DNA from: Grammothele lineata
Lineage: Eukaryota > Basidiomycota > Agaricomycetes > Polyporales > Polyporaceae
Direction: 5' to 3'
Length of the DNA: 64,000 nt
Assembly (NCBI GenBank): GCA_002150815.3
Contig: NDFF03000050.1
Coordinates: 248,001 to 312,000, forward strand
A program made the translations under genes and the position numbers. Numbering within the stretch: position 1 is the stretch's first letter; each line of letters begins with the position of its first letter. The notes under the pieces are model-generated. The model was not told where the DNA came from. It was given only the letters and a program-made list of their open reading frames with translations, and searched no databases. Below are positions 1 through 12,448 of this stretch, one piece after another.

Positions 1-3000
1 CATGGTTCGAGTCCGGGTCCGAGCACTGCTCTTCCATGTGCTCGCACAAGGCCGACACCTCCGGAGACCTATTCGCCCGCAAAATCTTGTGTTGTAAAAG
101 GATATATTATCCGGAAGGCCTGTATACCCATCACGACGCGAATTCGCGGAGTCTCCACGCTCTTCCTCCTTTTACTCGCCCGCGCCTCCGTCCTTCGACT
201 CCAGGAAGCCGACAGCGCATGCGGGAAGGCGGCCTGGGCCGCGCAGACCCTCTTCGCGCGGTGAAGTGTTGGGGCCGGGATGCGCCGCGCCGCAGACTTC
301 CACGCGGAACGCAGAACGCAGACCATAGGACATAAACAGGCAGGCCCGTAGGTTGGGGGCTCAAGAACGCGCGGGCACATCCCTCTTGGGCTCGACGCGC
401 CCCATAGGCCGTTCGCGCTTCGCGCAGGACCTTTTAGCCTGCGGCGCTGGTAGTAGACGTAGACTCGTGGGACGCGCGGGCGGCGCGTACCGGAACAGGC
501 GGAACGTGGGAGCGTGGTTTTTGCGCGAGTCGCGGCCCCTCGTTCGTTCGCTCGTTCGCGCGTCGTCCGAGCGAACTTAACTCAGACTGGAAAGCAAACG
601 CGTCCGCAGTGCCGGGGCGAGGGCGGTGGGAGTCGCGATCGCGTACCTAGTGCATCACGCCTGCGTTAGACCCGTGCGCAGAGCCATGGCAGTATCCATC
701 CTACTGACAGCAAGGCGCGGAGGGGTTACTTCACCGACGGGCAAGAGGACTTCTAGCCGCGATCCCGAGCGCGCCCGCCGCAGCCCCACCGCCTGCGTAC
801 CCCGAGAGGCTGGCGTGCGTCGATCCCAGTCGCAGCACCGCGTGCTCGACGCTCCGTATTCCCCCTTCTCCAGCGCCGCCGTGCCGCTCACCGCTCTCCG
901 CCCGCTCTGTCGCCGCGCCTTATGGCCTTCGCGCACACCCGGAGGCCCCGGAAGACGTTGAACATCAAAGGGGAAGGGGAAGAAGGGTAAAGCGGCACGC
1001 CCCTCCAGGAACAATAAACCACCTCTTCTTCAAGTTCAAGTTCTCATACCGCCGCGCGCTCTGGGCGCCGTACGTTGTATGTTACGTGTCTCGACGCAGG
1101 GCCGCCCCCAGGCTTCCTCGCGCCCCCACGCGAGCGACGTCGGACAAGGCGGACAAAGGGGGCACAAGACCTGCCATGAGCGTCCAAGGACGCGTGCGGC
1201 AGGCTGCGGCGCCCCCCGGATGCCGTACTGCACGTCGAACTCGGACGCCAGCGCCGCTGACTCGGCGGCGGATCCACCCGCGCATTTGTCCTCGGTCTGG
1301 TGGGTGGGTGGGTGGGTTGGTGGTCGCGTAATGCTCAAAGTCAATCGCGCTCCTCCAGCGGAGCACCCCACCGAGGTCTGCCACCCCTCCTAACTAACCT
1401 CGAACCCCTGCCAAAGCCTCGCGCAAGACCCAAGCCCGCCAAGGCAAACTCGAACTCGCCGTGCGCTGCCTGGCGCGCAGCGGCGGATCCGCGCGGCACG
1501 GGGCGTACCCTCGGCCGGCAAGATTTGCGTTCACGAACGATCGCGCAGATACGTACAGGTGTACGTGCGCGCGCCTGCGTCCTTCTCTCACAGCCGCCCA
1601 CTCCGAGTCCGAGGCCGAGTCCATCCTCGAGCCTCAGGCCCCAGACTCGGCGGAGGGCGCGGGAGGGTGCGGGGGCGCGGGGTGCTCGCGGGGCGTTCGA
1701 AATGCTTGGACGAGGCGGGGCGGTGTCTAGGAAATCTAGAAACCCGGTGGGGACGCACTAGCAGGACAGATGTATAAGCCCATCATCATCGGGAGGGTGC
1801 GGGGGAGCGGGAGATGCGGGGGTGCGGGGCGTGTGGGTGGATGTGGTCCCCCGCCAAGCCTCGGCACCGGGCGGCGGGCGAATAGGCTCTTTTCCATTGC
1901 GATTGCGAATGCAATTGCGGACTTGGATGCGGAGGGTGCCCATAGCGTGATAGAATAATGCGCTGGCGTGCGTGTATGTGCAGCGAGGCGAGTGCGGTGC
2001 GGTACATACTGTACCTATACGACGGCCGCCCTGTACTAGGGATCGGCCTGTTAACCATGAGAGTGAAGAGATCCGGGACGGGAGCGGGAGCGGGAGCGGG
2101 GACGGTGCGACGACCGTGACGACGGAACGAAATGACGGAACAGAGGCACGGGACGGGACGGGACGCGGGACACGGGGCGAGCACTGGACGGGAAGACCGG
2201 AAAGAGAAAGCGCTGTAGTAGAGATAGGTGTGTGTACATTGCAGGCAGCAGGCGGCGAGCGACGAGCAGTGGTCAGTGGTCCGTGCGAGAGGCGAGAGCA
2301 TGAAGGGGTGCATATATGCGGGGCGTGGGACATGTCATAGAGCAACTATGTAAATACGGTGCAGGTGCGGGGCGTGATCGCAACAACGGGCCTAGGCGAG
2401 CGGGCGAGCGGGCGAATGGGAGAGTGAGTGGTTGTACTGTACATTGCAGTAAATGTAGATATGTGGCAGGCGGGCCTGTGTACCTGAGCGACGGGGCAAC
2501 GGGGCGGCGCGGGGAAGCTGGGGAGGCTGGGGGGTCCGTTATAGAGCAATAAACACTAGTACTTCCGGGGACGGCGATAGCAGCATGAGGACGACGATAA
2601 CTTCGGAAAGAATGGGGACAGAGAGGGAAACGGGCAGAGAGGAAGGGGGAAGAAGGAGGAGAGAGAGAGGGAGAGAGGGGGACGGCGCGTGCTCCATTAG
2701 TCCGTGCGAGTAGTAGCGTATACCGAGTAGGAGCGACCCGAGAGCTATCGACGAGTCCGCGAGTGAGTGGGTGAGTAAATGGGTGGCAGATACACAGGTA
2801 GAAGGAGGCGAAGAGGGGTGAGGGAAAGAGACGAGAGACGGACGGACGGACGGATACATGACGACGCGAGGAGCCCAGCATGACCACAAATAAACGAGCG
2901 CGAGCACGAGACCGGGAGGGGAGAATCGTTAAAACCACAACGGGCGCCGGGAAGCCAGGGCGCAGGACACACAGATCTAACGGGGCGGGGCGAGGCGGGG

Positions 3001-3226
3001 TGCACACAGGCGGGCGGGGAGAGGCAGGCGGCGGGGAAGAACTCGGCACGGGTTCGGAGGCTCAGCGGTCAGCAGATGGCAGCGGGGCAGCGCGCATGCT
3101 CAGGGCCTTCCTCCCCGCCCGCCCATCCGCCCGTCCACCCGTCTGCCCATCCGCATGCATCTCCCCCAAACAAACCGCCGCGCCGCACCACCCGCACCCG
3201 CACCCGCACCCTCGCCCTCGCACCGC
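1..3226. other. Gene-free GC-rich stretch
   Basis: No open frame here shows a recognisable domain or a set of exons that splice together. The plus strand from about 1960 to 3060 is strongly purine-rich, with GGGAGC-type and GAGA-type simple repeats, so the long minus-strand frames are Ser/Pro/Arg-rich low-complexity shadows. The part next to 3227 is probably 3' UTR of the minus-strand HMG gene. Confidence 0.5.
1302..1316 (+). other. G-quadruplex-capable motif (GGGT)4-like
   Basis: Four GGG runs separated by single T residues occur at 1302-1304, 1306-1308, 1310-1312 and 1314-1316. This is the tightest canonical G4 arrangement. It sits in gene-free sequence, so no target gene can be assigned. 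Confidence 0.7.
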
Positions 3227-5174
3227 TCACCGGCCCCCGAACCGTTCGTCCCAATACCCCAAATGCGCACTCGACGCGGACGCCGAAGCCGAGCGCGACC
3301 CCGCACTCTCCGTCCCAGGCGACGCATGCAACGAATACGGCGACAGCTGGCTCGCATGCTGCATCCTCTGCTGCTGCTGGTGCTGCTGTTGCGACGCTCC
3401 CGTAGACCGCGGGTACTGCTGCTGCGCCCACGGCGACGCCGCCGAATACTGCGACGCGAACGGGGACTGCGCGGCCTGCTCCGCCGCCCCGCTCGCGCGG
3501 CGCCCCGAGCCCGCGAGCCCGTGCGCGAGCGCACCCGCCGCTGCTCCCGCCCCCGCCCCCGCGGTCGAGTAGATGTCGTGCGCCCCCCCAGTCCCGCTTG
3601 TGCCCCCGCTGGACGCTGGGGTGGACGCGTGCGGGGAGCCGAGGTCCATCGCGCGCGTACCTGGGCTCTCGTTCGGGAAGAAAGCGGAGTTGAGCGTCGG
3701 GAAGGCGTTAGGGGCGCCCGCCCCTCCACTCGTCGTGGCAGACCCGGAGCCGTACTGCCCCGCAGACGCACTGGAGGAGCTCGAGGACGTCGCGCTCGAC
3801 CACGGGCGCGCGGGCAGTGGGGGGGAGTGGCCCGTCCCGTGTGCGCCGTGCGCACTATGTCCCCCGTGCGCGCTGTGTCCATGCCCGTGCGTGTGCCCGT
3901 GTCCGTTGCCGAGCACGCCCGAGAGGCCCGCCCCGGCGGGGTTCGAGCGCTGCCGGGCGAGGTTGATGTCCAGCGCGGGGAGCACGGGCCAGTTCGCGCG
4001 CGCGGCCGTGTCTGGGCGGACGCCGCTCGTGCGCTGGGGGTCCCAGATAGAGGGCGGGTGCGGGCCGTAGAGCGAGGCTGGGGGCGGGGGCTGGTTTTGG
4101 TGGTAGAGCGAGGGTGCGCCGGGGAAGGCGTGTTGGCTGAGGTCTCCCAGTGAAGGCGGGCCTCGGAGCGCCGCTGCTGCTGAGCTGAGCCCGGCGTCGG
4201 CGTGCCCGAGGCGAGCTCCGGCTGTGGCGGGGTGGTGAAAGTCGGAGGTGTAGGGGTAAGAACAACCGGCGAGTGAGCCAACGCCGGGCGAGACGGTGTC
4301 GTGGGCGTGATATCCGGGCGGAGAGGAACTGAGGCCGGCGTGTGGCCGAGTATACTGTGCATCTTGAGGAGACGGGATGACGAGAGCGTCGTCGGGGTCG
4401 ACGGGGGACGTGTCGTCGGCGTAGGCGGGGTCGTCGGGGTCCGCGCCGGCGGCGGGGTCGGCGTCGGGATCGAGGGGCGGGTCGGGCTTGCGCTTCTTGC
4501 GGGAGTTGTTGGGCCGGCGGCGGTATACGTAGTCGGGATATTTGGAGTTGAAGTTGTCCTTGAGCTTCTTGGCCTGGTCGAGGTAGAACTTCTTTTCGGC
4601 CTAGGGAACGGAAGGACGCGCGTGAAGTGAGCGGGGCGTTGTTCGGGAGAGAGAGAGAGATCGGCGGGCAAGAGACGGACCATTTCCATCGAGTTCCACT
4701 CTTTGGAGAGGATCTTGCTCACCTCGCCCGTGCGCATCATCTGGTTCGCGGCCGAGATCTGAGGCCTGCGCTTCCGGGCGAAGATCATGAACGCGTTCAT
4801 CGGCCGCTTCGGCGTCCCGTCCGCGTTCAGCGTTTGCGACGTCAGCGCATGGTACGGGTCGTCTGTGCACCACCGCATGCAGTCGCGCGCACGCACGCGC
4901 AGGGAGAGGGCGTGAGCGGCAGCACCGGGGCTCCTCTCTGGCGCGCACCCGCACACACAGAGAGAGAAAACAAACGCGTGTGCGTACCTGGCGCGGGGGG
5001 CTCGTCCGGGGCCGACTCTGCGTACGCGTTGAGCGCGGCGGTGCTCGTCTCAGAGTCCGAGGGCGAGCCGTCGCGGTCGTGGCGGGAGTCTGCTGCTGCT
5101 CTCGCCGGGTCCTGCACGCTCGAATCGGCAATTCCCGACGGAGCGTACTGGGCGGCTGAGTGATAGCGGCTCAT
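3227..5174 (-). CDS. HMG-box (SOX/MATA-type) transcription factor
   Basis: Sequence-specific HMG-box DNA-binding regulator, expected in the nucleus. Three exons splice in frame: 5174-4988, 4862-4681 and 4600-3227, giving 580 residues. The HMG box lies at about residues 80-152. It opens with PKRPMNAFMIFARKRRP, the hallmark of the SOX/MATA subclass rather than of non-specific HMGB proteins, and ends in a basic YRRRPNNSRKKRK tail. The second intron (4680-4601) cuts the box. The rest is low-complexity: an acidic Asp/Pro stretch after the box, a His/Gly-rich run (HGHTHGHGHSAHGG, about 355-382), Ser/Ala/Gly tracts and Gln runs near the C-terminus. The start at 5174 is the first ATG of a frame that continues through both splices. 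In basidiomycetes, factors of this class act in mating, development and fruiting. The precise orthologue cannot be named from the sequence alone. Confidence 0.88.
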
Positions 5175-7636
5175 CAGGGCGGGGGCGGGGGGCAGTACGG
5201 CCGCCACGGTGGCTGATGTGCGCGGGGAGCGTTGACGGGGTGGGGACGGGGTGCGCGAGGGTGACGGCGCGCGGGAGAGCGGGCTGGTGCGATGGAGAGG
5301 AGGACGAGGAGAAGAGGAGAAGAAGGAAGCGCAGAGAGAGGCGAGGCGACGCAAGGCAAGCCAGGCGGGCGGTGAAGATTAGACGCTGTGATGAGCAGGT
5401 GAGCCCGAGTCTCGAACGCGGGGCGTGGACGGACACGGACGGGTTATAGGCCCTTGGGGGACTTGTCTGGGACGAGTGGGGAAGCCCGTCGTGCGCGGCA
5501 AAAGGCCGCGTTCTCTGGCCCATTCCGACGAAGCCAGGCCGACGGCGAGGACGCGTCCGTGCACAAACATTGGCTGCCTCCCGACTCGCCCTCGCGCGTC
5601 CCCGGCGGGCCCCCTCCGAACCCCCGCAGGCTCCCTCTAGGGCCACCGGCGGCGACGCTTCGCGGCGCAGGCGGACACGGGCAGCGGCCGGGCGAGAGAA
5701 CCGCGAGAGCGAGCGGACAGGCACGCCCTGGCACACCGCGCGCCCGCCGGCCAATGAGCGGCCCTGGCAGGGCCCTGGCCCGTCCGCCCCTCCGAGTCCG
5801 CGCGCACCAGCGAGCCGCAAGCCGCAAGCCGCAGGCCGCACACCAGCCCCGGTCGCGGCGCGCGGGCGCACGCGCGTCTTCGAAGGCTCGCCCTGCGATC
5901 CGAATCGGCGTCCCCACCGGCGTCCCCCCCTCGGCCTCGCTCGAGCCCTTGCGAGAGTCTTCCCCGGATCCCTCCCCCCGGCCGCCCGCGCGCGCCAGGA
6001 GAGTCGAAGTCGCCCGCCGAACCTGCCTTTTCCGCGCGCTGCCAGGATCCAGATCTGCCTCGCAAGTTTGCCTTTTTAGATCTGTCCGCTCTGGCGGTCT
6101 CTGCTTTCGGCTAGCCTTGATGTGCCCTCCAGGCTCCGCGTCACACCCCGCGCCCTTCTCCGTCACAGCCCCCGCGTCCCGCATCCCATGACGCTTTTTT
6201 CCCCCCCCCGCCAAGCCCCACCCCCGCGTCCTACCCGTCCGTCCGTGCGCGTGCGCCCTGGCCAGCTCTCAGCTCGCTGCCTGAGCAGGAATCAGAATCC
6301 CCCCTCCCCCTACCCCCTGCGTCTGCGCGGAGACAGCGAGCGGAAAAATCCAGCGCGCCGCGGCCCACACGATCCCGTCGATCGAAGCACTCACGGCGCG
6401 ACCAGCTGACAGCCGCACATCTGATCTCGACGCGCAGATGCCCCGACCCTCCAGCTGTCGCCGCCGCCGTCGCCGTCGCCGTCACGTACGGCCGGCCGAG
6501 CCGCCCTCGCGCCTAAGTTCGTAGAGTCTGCACCCGCGAGCGAGTGTGCGAGACGGCAACGGCGCTCACGATCGCGAGTCGCGACGGGTGCACAACCGAT
6601 GCGGGCCCTCGCAGGCTCGGGGGGAACACCCGGATGCGCATGCGCACCGTGTCAATGGCGGCGGGAGACTCGAGAGGGCAGGCCCGCTCGGCGCCTCCCG
6701 GTCGCCTGAGACGAGGTGGAGGCCGCGGCTAACCCCACGGAGGCGTGGGAGCGCCCGGCTGGTGAGGGGGGTTCGCGGAAGTTTCGAAGGTCGCGCGAAC
6801 TTCGAAGCACGCTCAGCGCCGAGAGCGGGTGAGCGAGCGAGCGAGCGAGGCTCACTCATCCGAATCGCGAGCTGTCGTGAGTCTGCGGCGAGCGCGCCCC
6901 GGCCCCGGCTGCGGCTAGATCGTCGTCGCCGTCGACGGTCGGCACCCTAACCCCCCTTCCGCCCGCACGCCGTTGATGGAGAATCCAATGGCCATGGTGT
7001 GGAATTGGAACTGGAACGAGAAGGGGAACGAGAACCAGGAGGAGTCGCCGGGCGTCCCGGGGGCCGTGACCCGCCGCTGCCCAGACCCCGCGGACGCGAG
7101 AGCAGCGCGTGGATCGCGGGATGTCCAGGTACAGTACCTGCGGTAAGTACTAGGAGGCGGGAGGTCGTCGCGGGCGGAGGCACGGCGGGGATCGCCGTGC
7201 GTGCGGTACCTGCGGTCGTCCGTCGACAGGACATTGACATGATCGGTTGCAGCGAGGTGGAGAAGGCGATCGAGCGTCGCGCGATGCGCGATGCGGGCCG
7301 GCCTTCCTGAGTCCGAGAGAGGCAGATGCAAATGGCGATGGGATGGGGTTGGATGGCCGTCGCTCGAGGGGCGCACTGGCACCGTCCGCGCCCCGAAGCC
7401 CGAGATGGGAGATGGGAGCGACAGTGAGCGACGCGTCGATACGCAGCGCGCATCGCGCAGCGATCGTTGACCGTGGATCGACTCGCGGCGAGCGACGACG
7501 GTCCACGGTCCACGGGCGCCGGACCGGGAGGAGGGGCAGATTGGCTGCGCGCAGATCGAGTGAATGGGCGCGGGCCCGCCCGACGCGCGCGTGGCTCGCT
7601 GAATGGCCGCGAATCCGCGCACGTTGATTTCGTCGT

Positions 7637-7660
7637 TGAATCGCTGAATCGCTGAATCGC
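7637..7660. repeat. Tandem TGAATCGC x3
   Basis: Three perfect copies of the octamer TGAATCGC run from 7637 to 7660, with a decayed fourth copy following. It lies in gene-free sequence. Confidence 0.8.
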
Positions 7661-10600
7661 CGAATAGAATGTAATACGGAATCTTCACGAACGGACCGAC
7701 GCGGGTGATGAGCCCGACTGAATGCGCCGCACCCGCGGTGGACGCTAGTGCTATAGGGCTATGGGGCTGCAGTACCGCCTCCAGGCTCCCCCCGAGCTCT
7801 GTTGTAGGCTATCGGAAGTCTGCCCTAGGACAGGGCGTTCTGCCCATTCAGTCCCGGGAGTCCCCTGCGTCGTCGATCCGCGTGCGCGCCCGAGCCCGAA
7901 CCCGCGCGAGCGCGCGAATATTGTATATGTATAGTGGGATCTGAAAAATGAAACGAATGAATGGACGCATATCGGTGTCCTCGACGACGTCGTCGTCGAC
8001 GTCGGCGCGCGCGAAGGAGATCGAGAGAAGTTCTCCCGAGCGACGGGAGCCTCCCCTCCCGCGCGTCGTCGCCCTCGCCCGCATCTTCGCCTTCCGCGTC
8101 CACGTCCCGGTCGTCCCGGCGCGCGCTTGAGCGGCCCGCCCGCCCCGGGCTGCCGCTCTCCAGGCTTCCCGCTCGCGCTGCCCTGGATCCAGCTGAACCT
8201 TGGAGCCAACATCCCCCGCCGCATCTGTGACGGAGCACGCGATTCGATTCGCGCGCAAGTCGCGCGCTCGATCGCGCGTTCCATCTGCTCGCCCGTCTGG
8301 CATTTGCTCGTCCGGAGTCCGTCTATTCGCCCGTCCGTCCGTGCGCCGAAACGGAAATTCGCCAGCCCCGCCAGGCCCGCGCGGTCGCTTCTTGGAAATC
8401 CTGCGGAAGGTGCCCTCCCCCTCGCGCGCGCGAGCCTAGGTCTGGTAGATAGCCCTAATAGCTAGCAGCTGCCCTTGGTGCGCGCACGTAAGAGCCATCC
8501 AGGATCCAGATCGCGATAGCAGACCCTAACCATCCGCGGCTATATTCCTGGTTCTGAGGGAGAGCCTAGTTTCACTCGAAGAGCCACTTGGGTCTCTTCG
8601 GGGCCACGCGATCAGTCCAGTGGGCGTGGCTCGGGGTTGGCCGATACGCATCGTGCGCGCTCGTCATCTTGTGACCACCCTCTAGCTCGCGGCCGCGGGC
8701 CTTCGTTCTAGAATCGAATCGACTCGAGAGCGGCGCACGGAGGGGGGGCGGAGGGGGACCGGGTGCGGAATTGGCAGTATCTTCGCGCTGATGTTGCACC
8801 GAGCTCGCGCCGACTCTGACTCCGACTCCGACCGCCGACTCGCCGAGTGTGATCCAATGCTAGGTGACTGCTAGTGGGGCTCCGCGAGCCGAGCGGACGC
8901 AAGGCGGGGCGGGGCCGCTGCAGAAGGAAGGGCCTTGCAGTGATCATGATCAAGGGAGCGGCGGGATCCTCTCAGGCTGTTTGGCAGATGCCTGGCAGTG
9001 GCAGTCACTGGCATCGTATCGCATCAGGGATGATGCGGCGGAGTCAGCGTGCGGTCGCCGCCAGAACGTTGCGAATTTCGAAGCACGCGCGCTGCCGCCA
9101 TCCGGGTTCTGGCATCTGTTCCGCCCTAGGTACACATGAGTATGCGCGTGCGCGTGCATGTGCTCTCGCGCGTCGAAGGGCCATATTTTGTCGAATCCTT
9201 GACCATGGTCATGAGGGCGTTACGGTTCTCCTGAAGCGGAGGCCGCAGGGAAGCCTGCATACAGGCGGGAGGAGGACCTTCGCAGAAAGAGAAAGAGAAA
9301 AAAAAACAAAAGGGGCCTCAAAAACGGACGAACGGACGTCGAAATGCGGATGGCGGAGAACGAAGCCACGCACCGACAGATCTCGAGAAGAAGCTCGTGG
9401 CCGGCAGGCAGCTGGAGGCTGGAGGCTGGAGCTTGCCCGCCGCGTGCGCACCCGGCAGCGGCGGCCCCACAGTGTGGCCTGGCACCCCGGAACCCAATCT
9501 TCGATGTGCCACGGCCGGGCTCGTGCGGATGCGGGTGCGGGTGAGGGGGGCGCGTACGTATGTCGGCATCAACCAGGACCGTGACGAGCCCTGGCCGGTC
9601 GTCCGAGTCGGTTGGAACAAGGTTCGGAAGGGCGAGGTGCGAGACCGGGTCACCGTAACTTGAGTCGACGTTCCTTCTTTTTCGGCCACGTCACGGTCAC
9701 TTGCAAGTTGCAGAGAGGGACGCCGGGCCACGCCGGCCGGCCGACGACCTGGCTCCGGACGCTGCCAAGTCGCCGGAGCTCTTGGGCGGCTGGCATGCCG
9801 CCGGATCGCCCACGTGCCGGGAGGTCCGGGGAAAGGCACGCGCGCCTCGGCTTGATGGGCGCGTCTTCGAGACATCCTCGGTGGATCTGCGCGAAACTTG
9901 CCAACGCGTCTCCTGGAGGGCGACGCGAGCCGCGAGCCGCGAGCCACGTCGTAGCCGCGATCATGATCCTGTGCCCTTTGACAGCGTCACGTCTGCCGAT
10001 GTGGTCGCGTTCGAGCTTGACCCTGATGCGAGCGGGGGGCCTTGTGGCCGGGTCGTTTATGGAGACCGGGGAAGAGGAAAGACGCGCGACAGAACCGCGT
10101 GTAGTAAGCAGCGCGTATGTAAGTACCGAGCATGCATGCCCTCGTATTTCTTCGCAGCGGAGAAGCAGGACGCCGCCGACTTAGTACTCAGGGACCACGA
10201 AGACCGAACAAAGTTCGAGTTCGCGTCCTGGGTCCTGACCGCCGCTGCGAACCCGCCTCAAGGCGCGCGCCCAACATACGTACGTGCACCGTACCCAGCG
10301 CACTTCTCTTCGCCGCGCCCCACTTCGCCGCCACGGGCATCGCGGCGAGCTCGTCCGAAGCGTCTTGCGAGCGCGTGGCATGCGTCTCGTCTCGGCCACC
10401 CTTTGTTGGGCCCGTCAGCATCGGCAGCGCGTAACGTACAAGTCGACGCCCGGCCATCGATGTCTCAGCAGAAGGCATGAAGATCCCGATGTGCTCGATA
10501 CAGGGAAGTACCGATCTTTCGCTGTCCTGTCCAACTAAGCAGTCCCCCGTACAGAACCTAATGCGCTGCAGAGAGGGCAACATCGTAAGGAAATATCATC

Positions 10601-12427
10601 GATACGACAAGCTCAGGCTAACAGATGAGTAAGACGCCACCACTACGCTCCAACGCCAGTCGCCCTGTACATGACACGCAGAGGCTTCTGGTCGATCGTT
10701 GAGGCCGCTCTGGGCGCCGCCGCAACCGCGTTTGGTGGCTATCTCGGCGCCAGCAGCGCCTTCGGGGGCGGGCTCACGAGGAGCGCCATCGATGTCGATT
10801 CGCGCCCGTCGGGGACCTCTTCCCCGCTCGTTCTTACGATTCCGCTCAAGGATCGCCCCCAAGTTCCTGCCCAGTCCGCAGCCGCAGCTCCTAGCGGGCC
10901 TTGTTGGTGGATGCTGCGCCGCGACGTTTGCGTGCACGGTCGACGAGGCCGTGCGTGTCCCACATGGACCAGCAGGCCGCCGCTGCGGGGCGGCTGCCCA
11001 ACCCGAGCGCAGACGTTGGGTAGCGGTGCGCTGGCTGCCGAAGCGGTCGTAGAGAGGACATACGCAGCCGCTGCCGCCGTTGCTCTCGCATAGTTGCTGC
11101 AGTGGCGTCCGTCACGGGGGACCCGCCGTGGCGTTTCGTCAAGACCGAATCTGATAATCCAGCATCTGTCACGTAGACTTGCAATTGGAGTCGCCGCCGA
11201 CGCTGACGCTGACGTACGTCGATACTGCAGCCCCACCTGCCGCGCAGGGCACCTACGACGCCAAAGAAGCCACAGGGACCGCCCGCCCAGAAGCACAGTC
11301 AGCCGGCGGCGACACACCGGATCCGGAAGGCGACGTACGATAGACAGGCGGCTGCCCTGCGCGCATACATACGTCATCGACGTCCAGACCGACGATCCCC
11401 CCCACGCTTGCCGCAGACGACATATGCTCTGCCTAAAGCGGCGGGTGGGCGGGCGCGCCGCCGCGGTCGGTAGCGCACTTGCCGTGCCGCGCTATAGCGC
11501 CACGACGATAGCGTTCGCCGTGGCCCGTGCCGTCCGCGGTCCGCGGTGGGCCGCGTGCGGCGTGACCTGCGACTAACGTCCGCGAGCAGGGATCGTCGCC
11601 GAGTTGTGCCGGAGAAGACCCGGCGCGTCCGGCCTCGAGCTCCGCGCTCCGTGCTCTGAGGGCCGCAGCGAACCACCCAGCCCACCCTCCAGGCATCCGG
11701 CCCCGAGAGACCGCCTCGGTCGGCAGAGACGAGGAGAACAGCGGGTATACTGGCCACCTAGCCTCTGTGCTCGGGACCGGCCATCCACAGAAGCATGAAC
11801 GACGGTCCACCATGCGCCTGAGCTCGGAGACGCGGACGGCAAAGTTGCGAGGACTCCGAGGCTGCCTGACCCCAGCGGCCGATCAGCGTCGACCTCGACG
11901 CCGTCGTAGAGGCAGGGAACGAGGCAGCGTGAGCCACGCAAGCTCACCGAGCAGGGCTTTGGCTTGGCAGCGCGCCGCGAGCGCGGAAGTCGAAGCCCCC
12001 TCTGGCCGTCTTCTGTCCGCCCGAGATTCGTCAAACAAAAGTCCGCTCCGTCCGATGCACGGACGGCCTTGCGTCCCTTTTCTCTGGCCTTTGTCTCTCG
12101 CACAAGAGGGGGAGGGCTCGGATGGATCGGTAGGTGGCAGATACCGGAGGGTGGAGGGAGAGCTTGGGGAGATGGAAGGACGACGGTAAGCGCGTGACCG
12201 TGCCCCCTGACCACGGTTCTCTCTCCCGCCGGCCGCGACGCGCTGCTGCTTATCGTCAGCCCGCCATCTGGAGCGACCGCGGACGCACGCGCTAGCGGCG
12301 GGGACGTGACGTAGATTGCGCGCAGGAGTCGACCCGCGACGCGTCGGCCGCCTGCGAACCTCCCTTGCGCCATGCGTGCCGCCGTCACGCTCCACAACGG
12401 CGAGTCCTGTCCTTCCTTCCCAAAGTC

Positions 12428-12448
12428 GAACGTTGAACGTTGAACGTT
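12428..12448. repeat. Tandem GAACGTT x3
   Basis: Three perfect head-to-tail copies of GAACGTT, each carrying the palindrome AACGTT. They could be a small cluster of binding sites or simple slippage; nothing nearby decides between these. Confidence 0.8.

Noticed and set aside
1..30. tRNA T-arm-like text at the window start (GGTTCGAGTCC)
   Set aside because: The flanking bases do not form a proper 5-bp stem and no acceptor stem follows.
3100..4956. 618-aa minus-strand open frame across the HMG gene
   Set aside because: It is the right frame only through the HMG-box exon, then reads Arg/Pro/Ser/Thr-rich nonsense. The spliced model restores a conventional protein.
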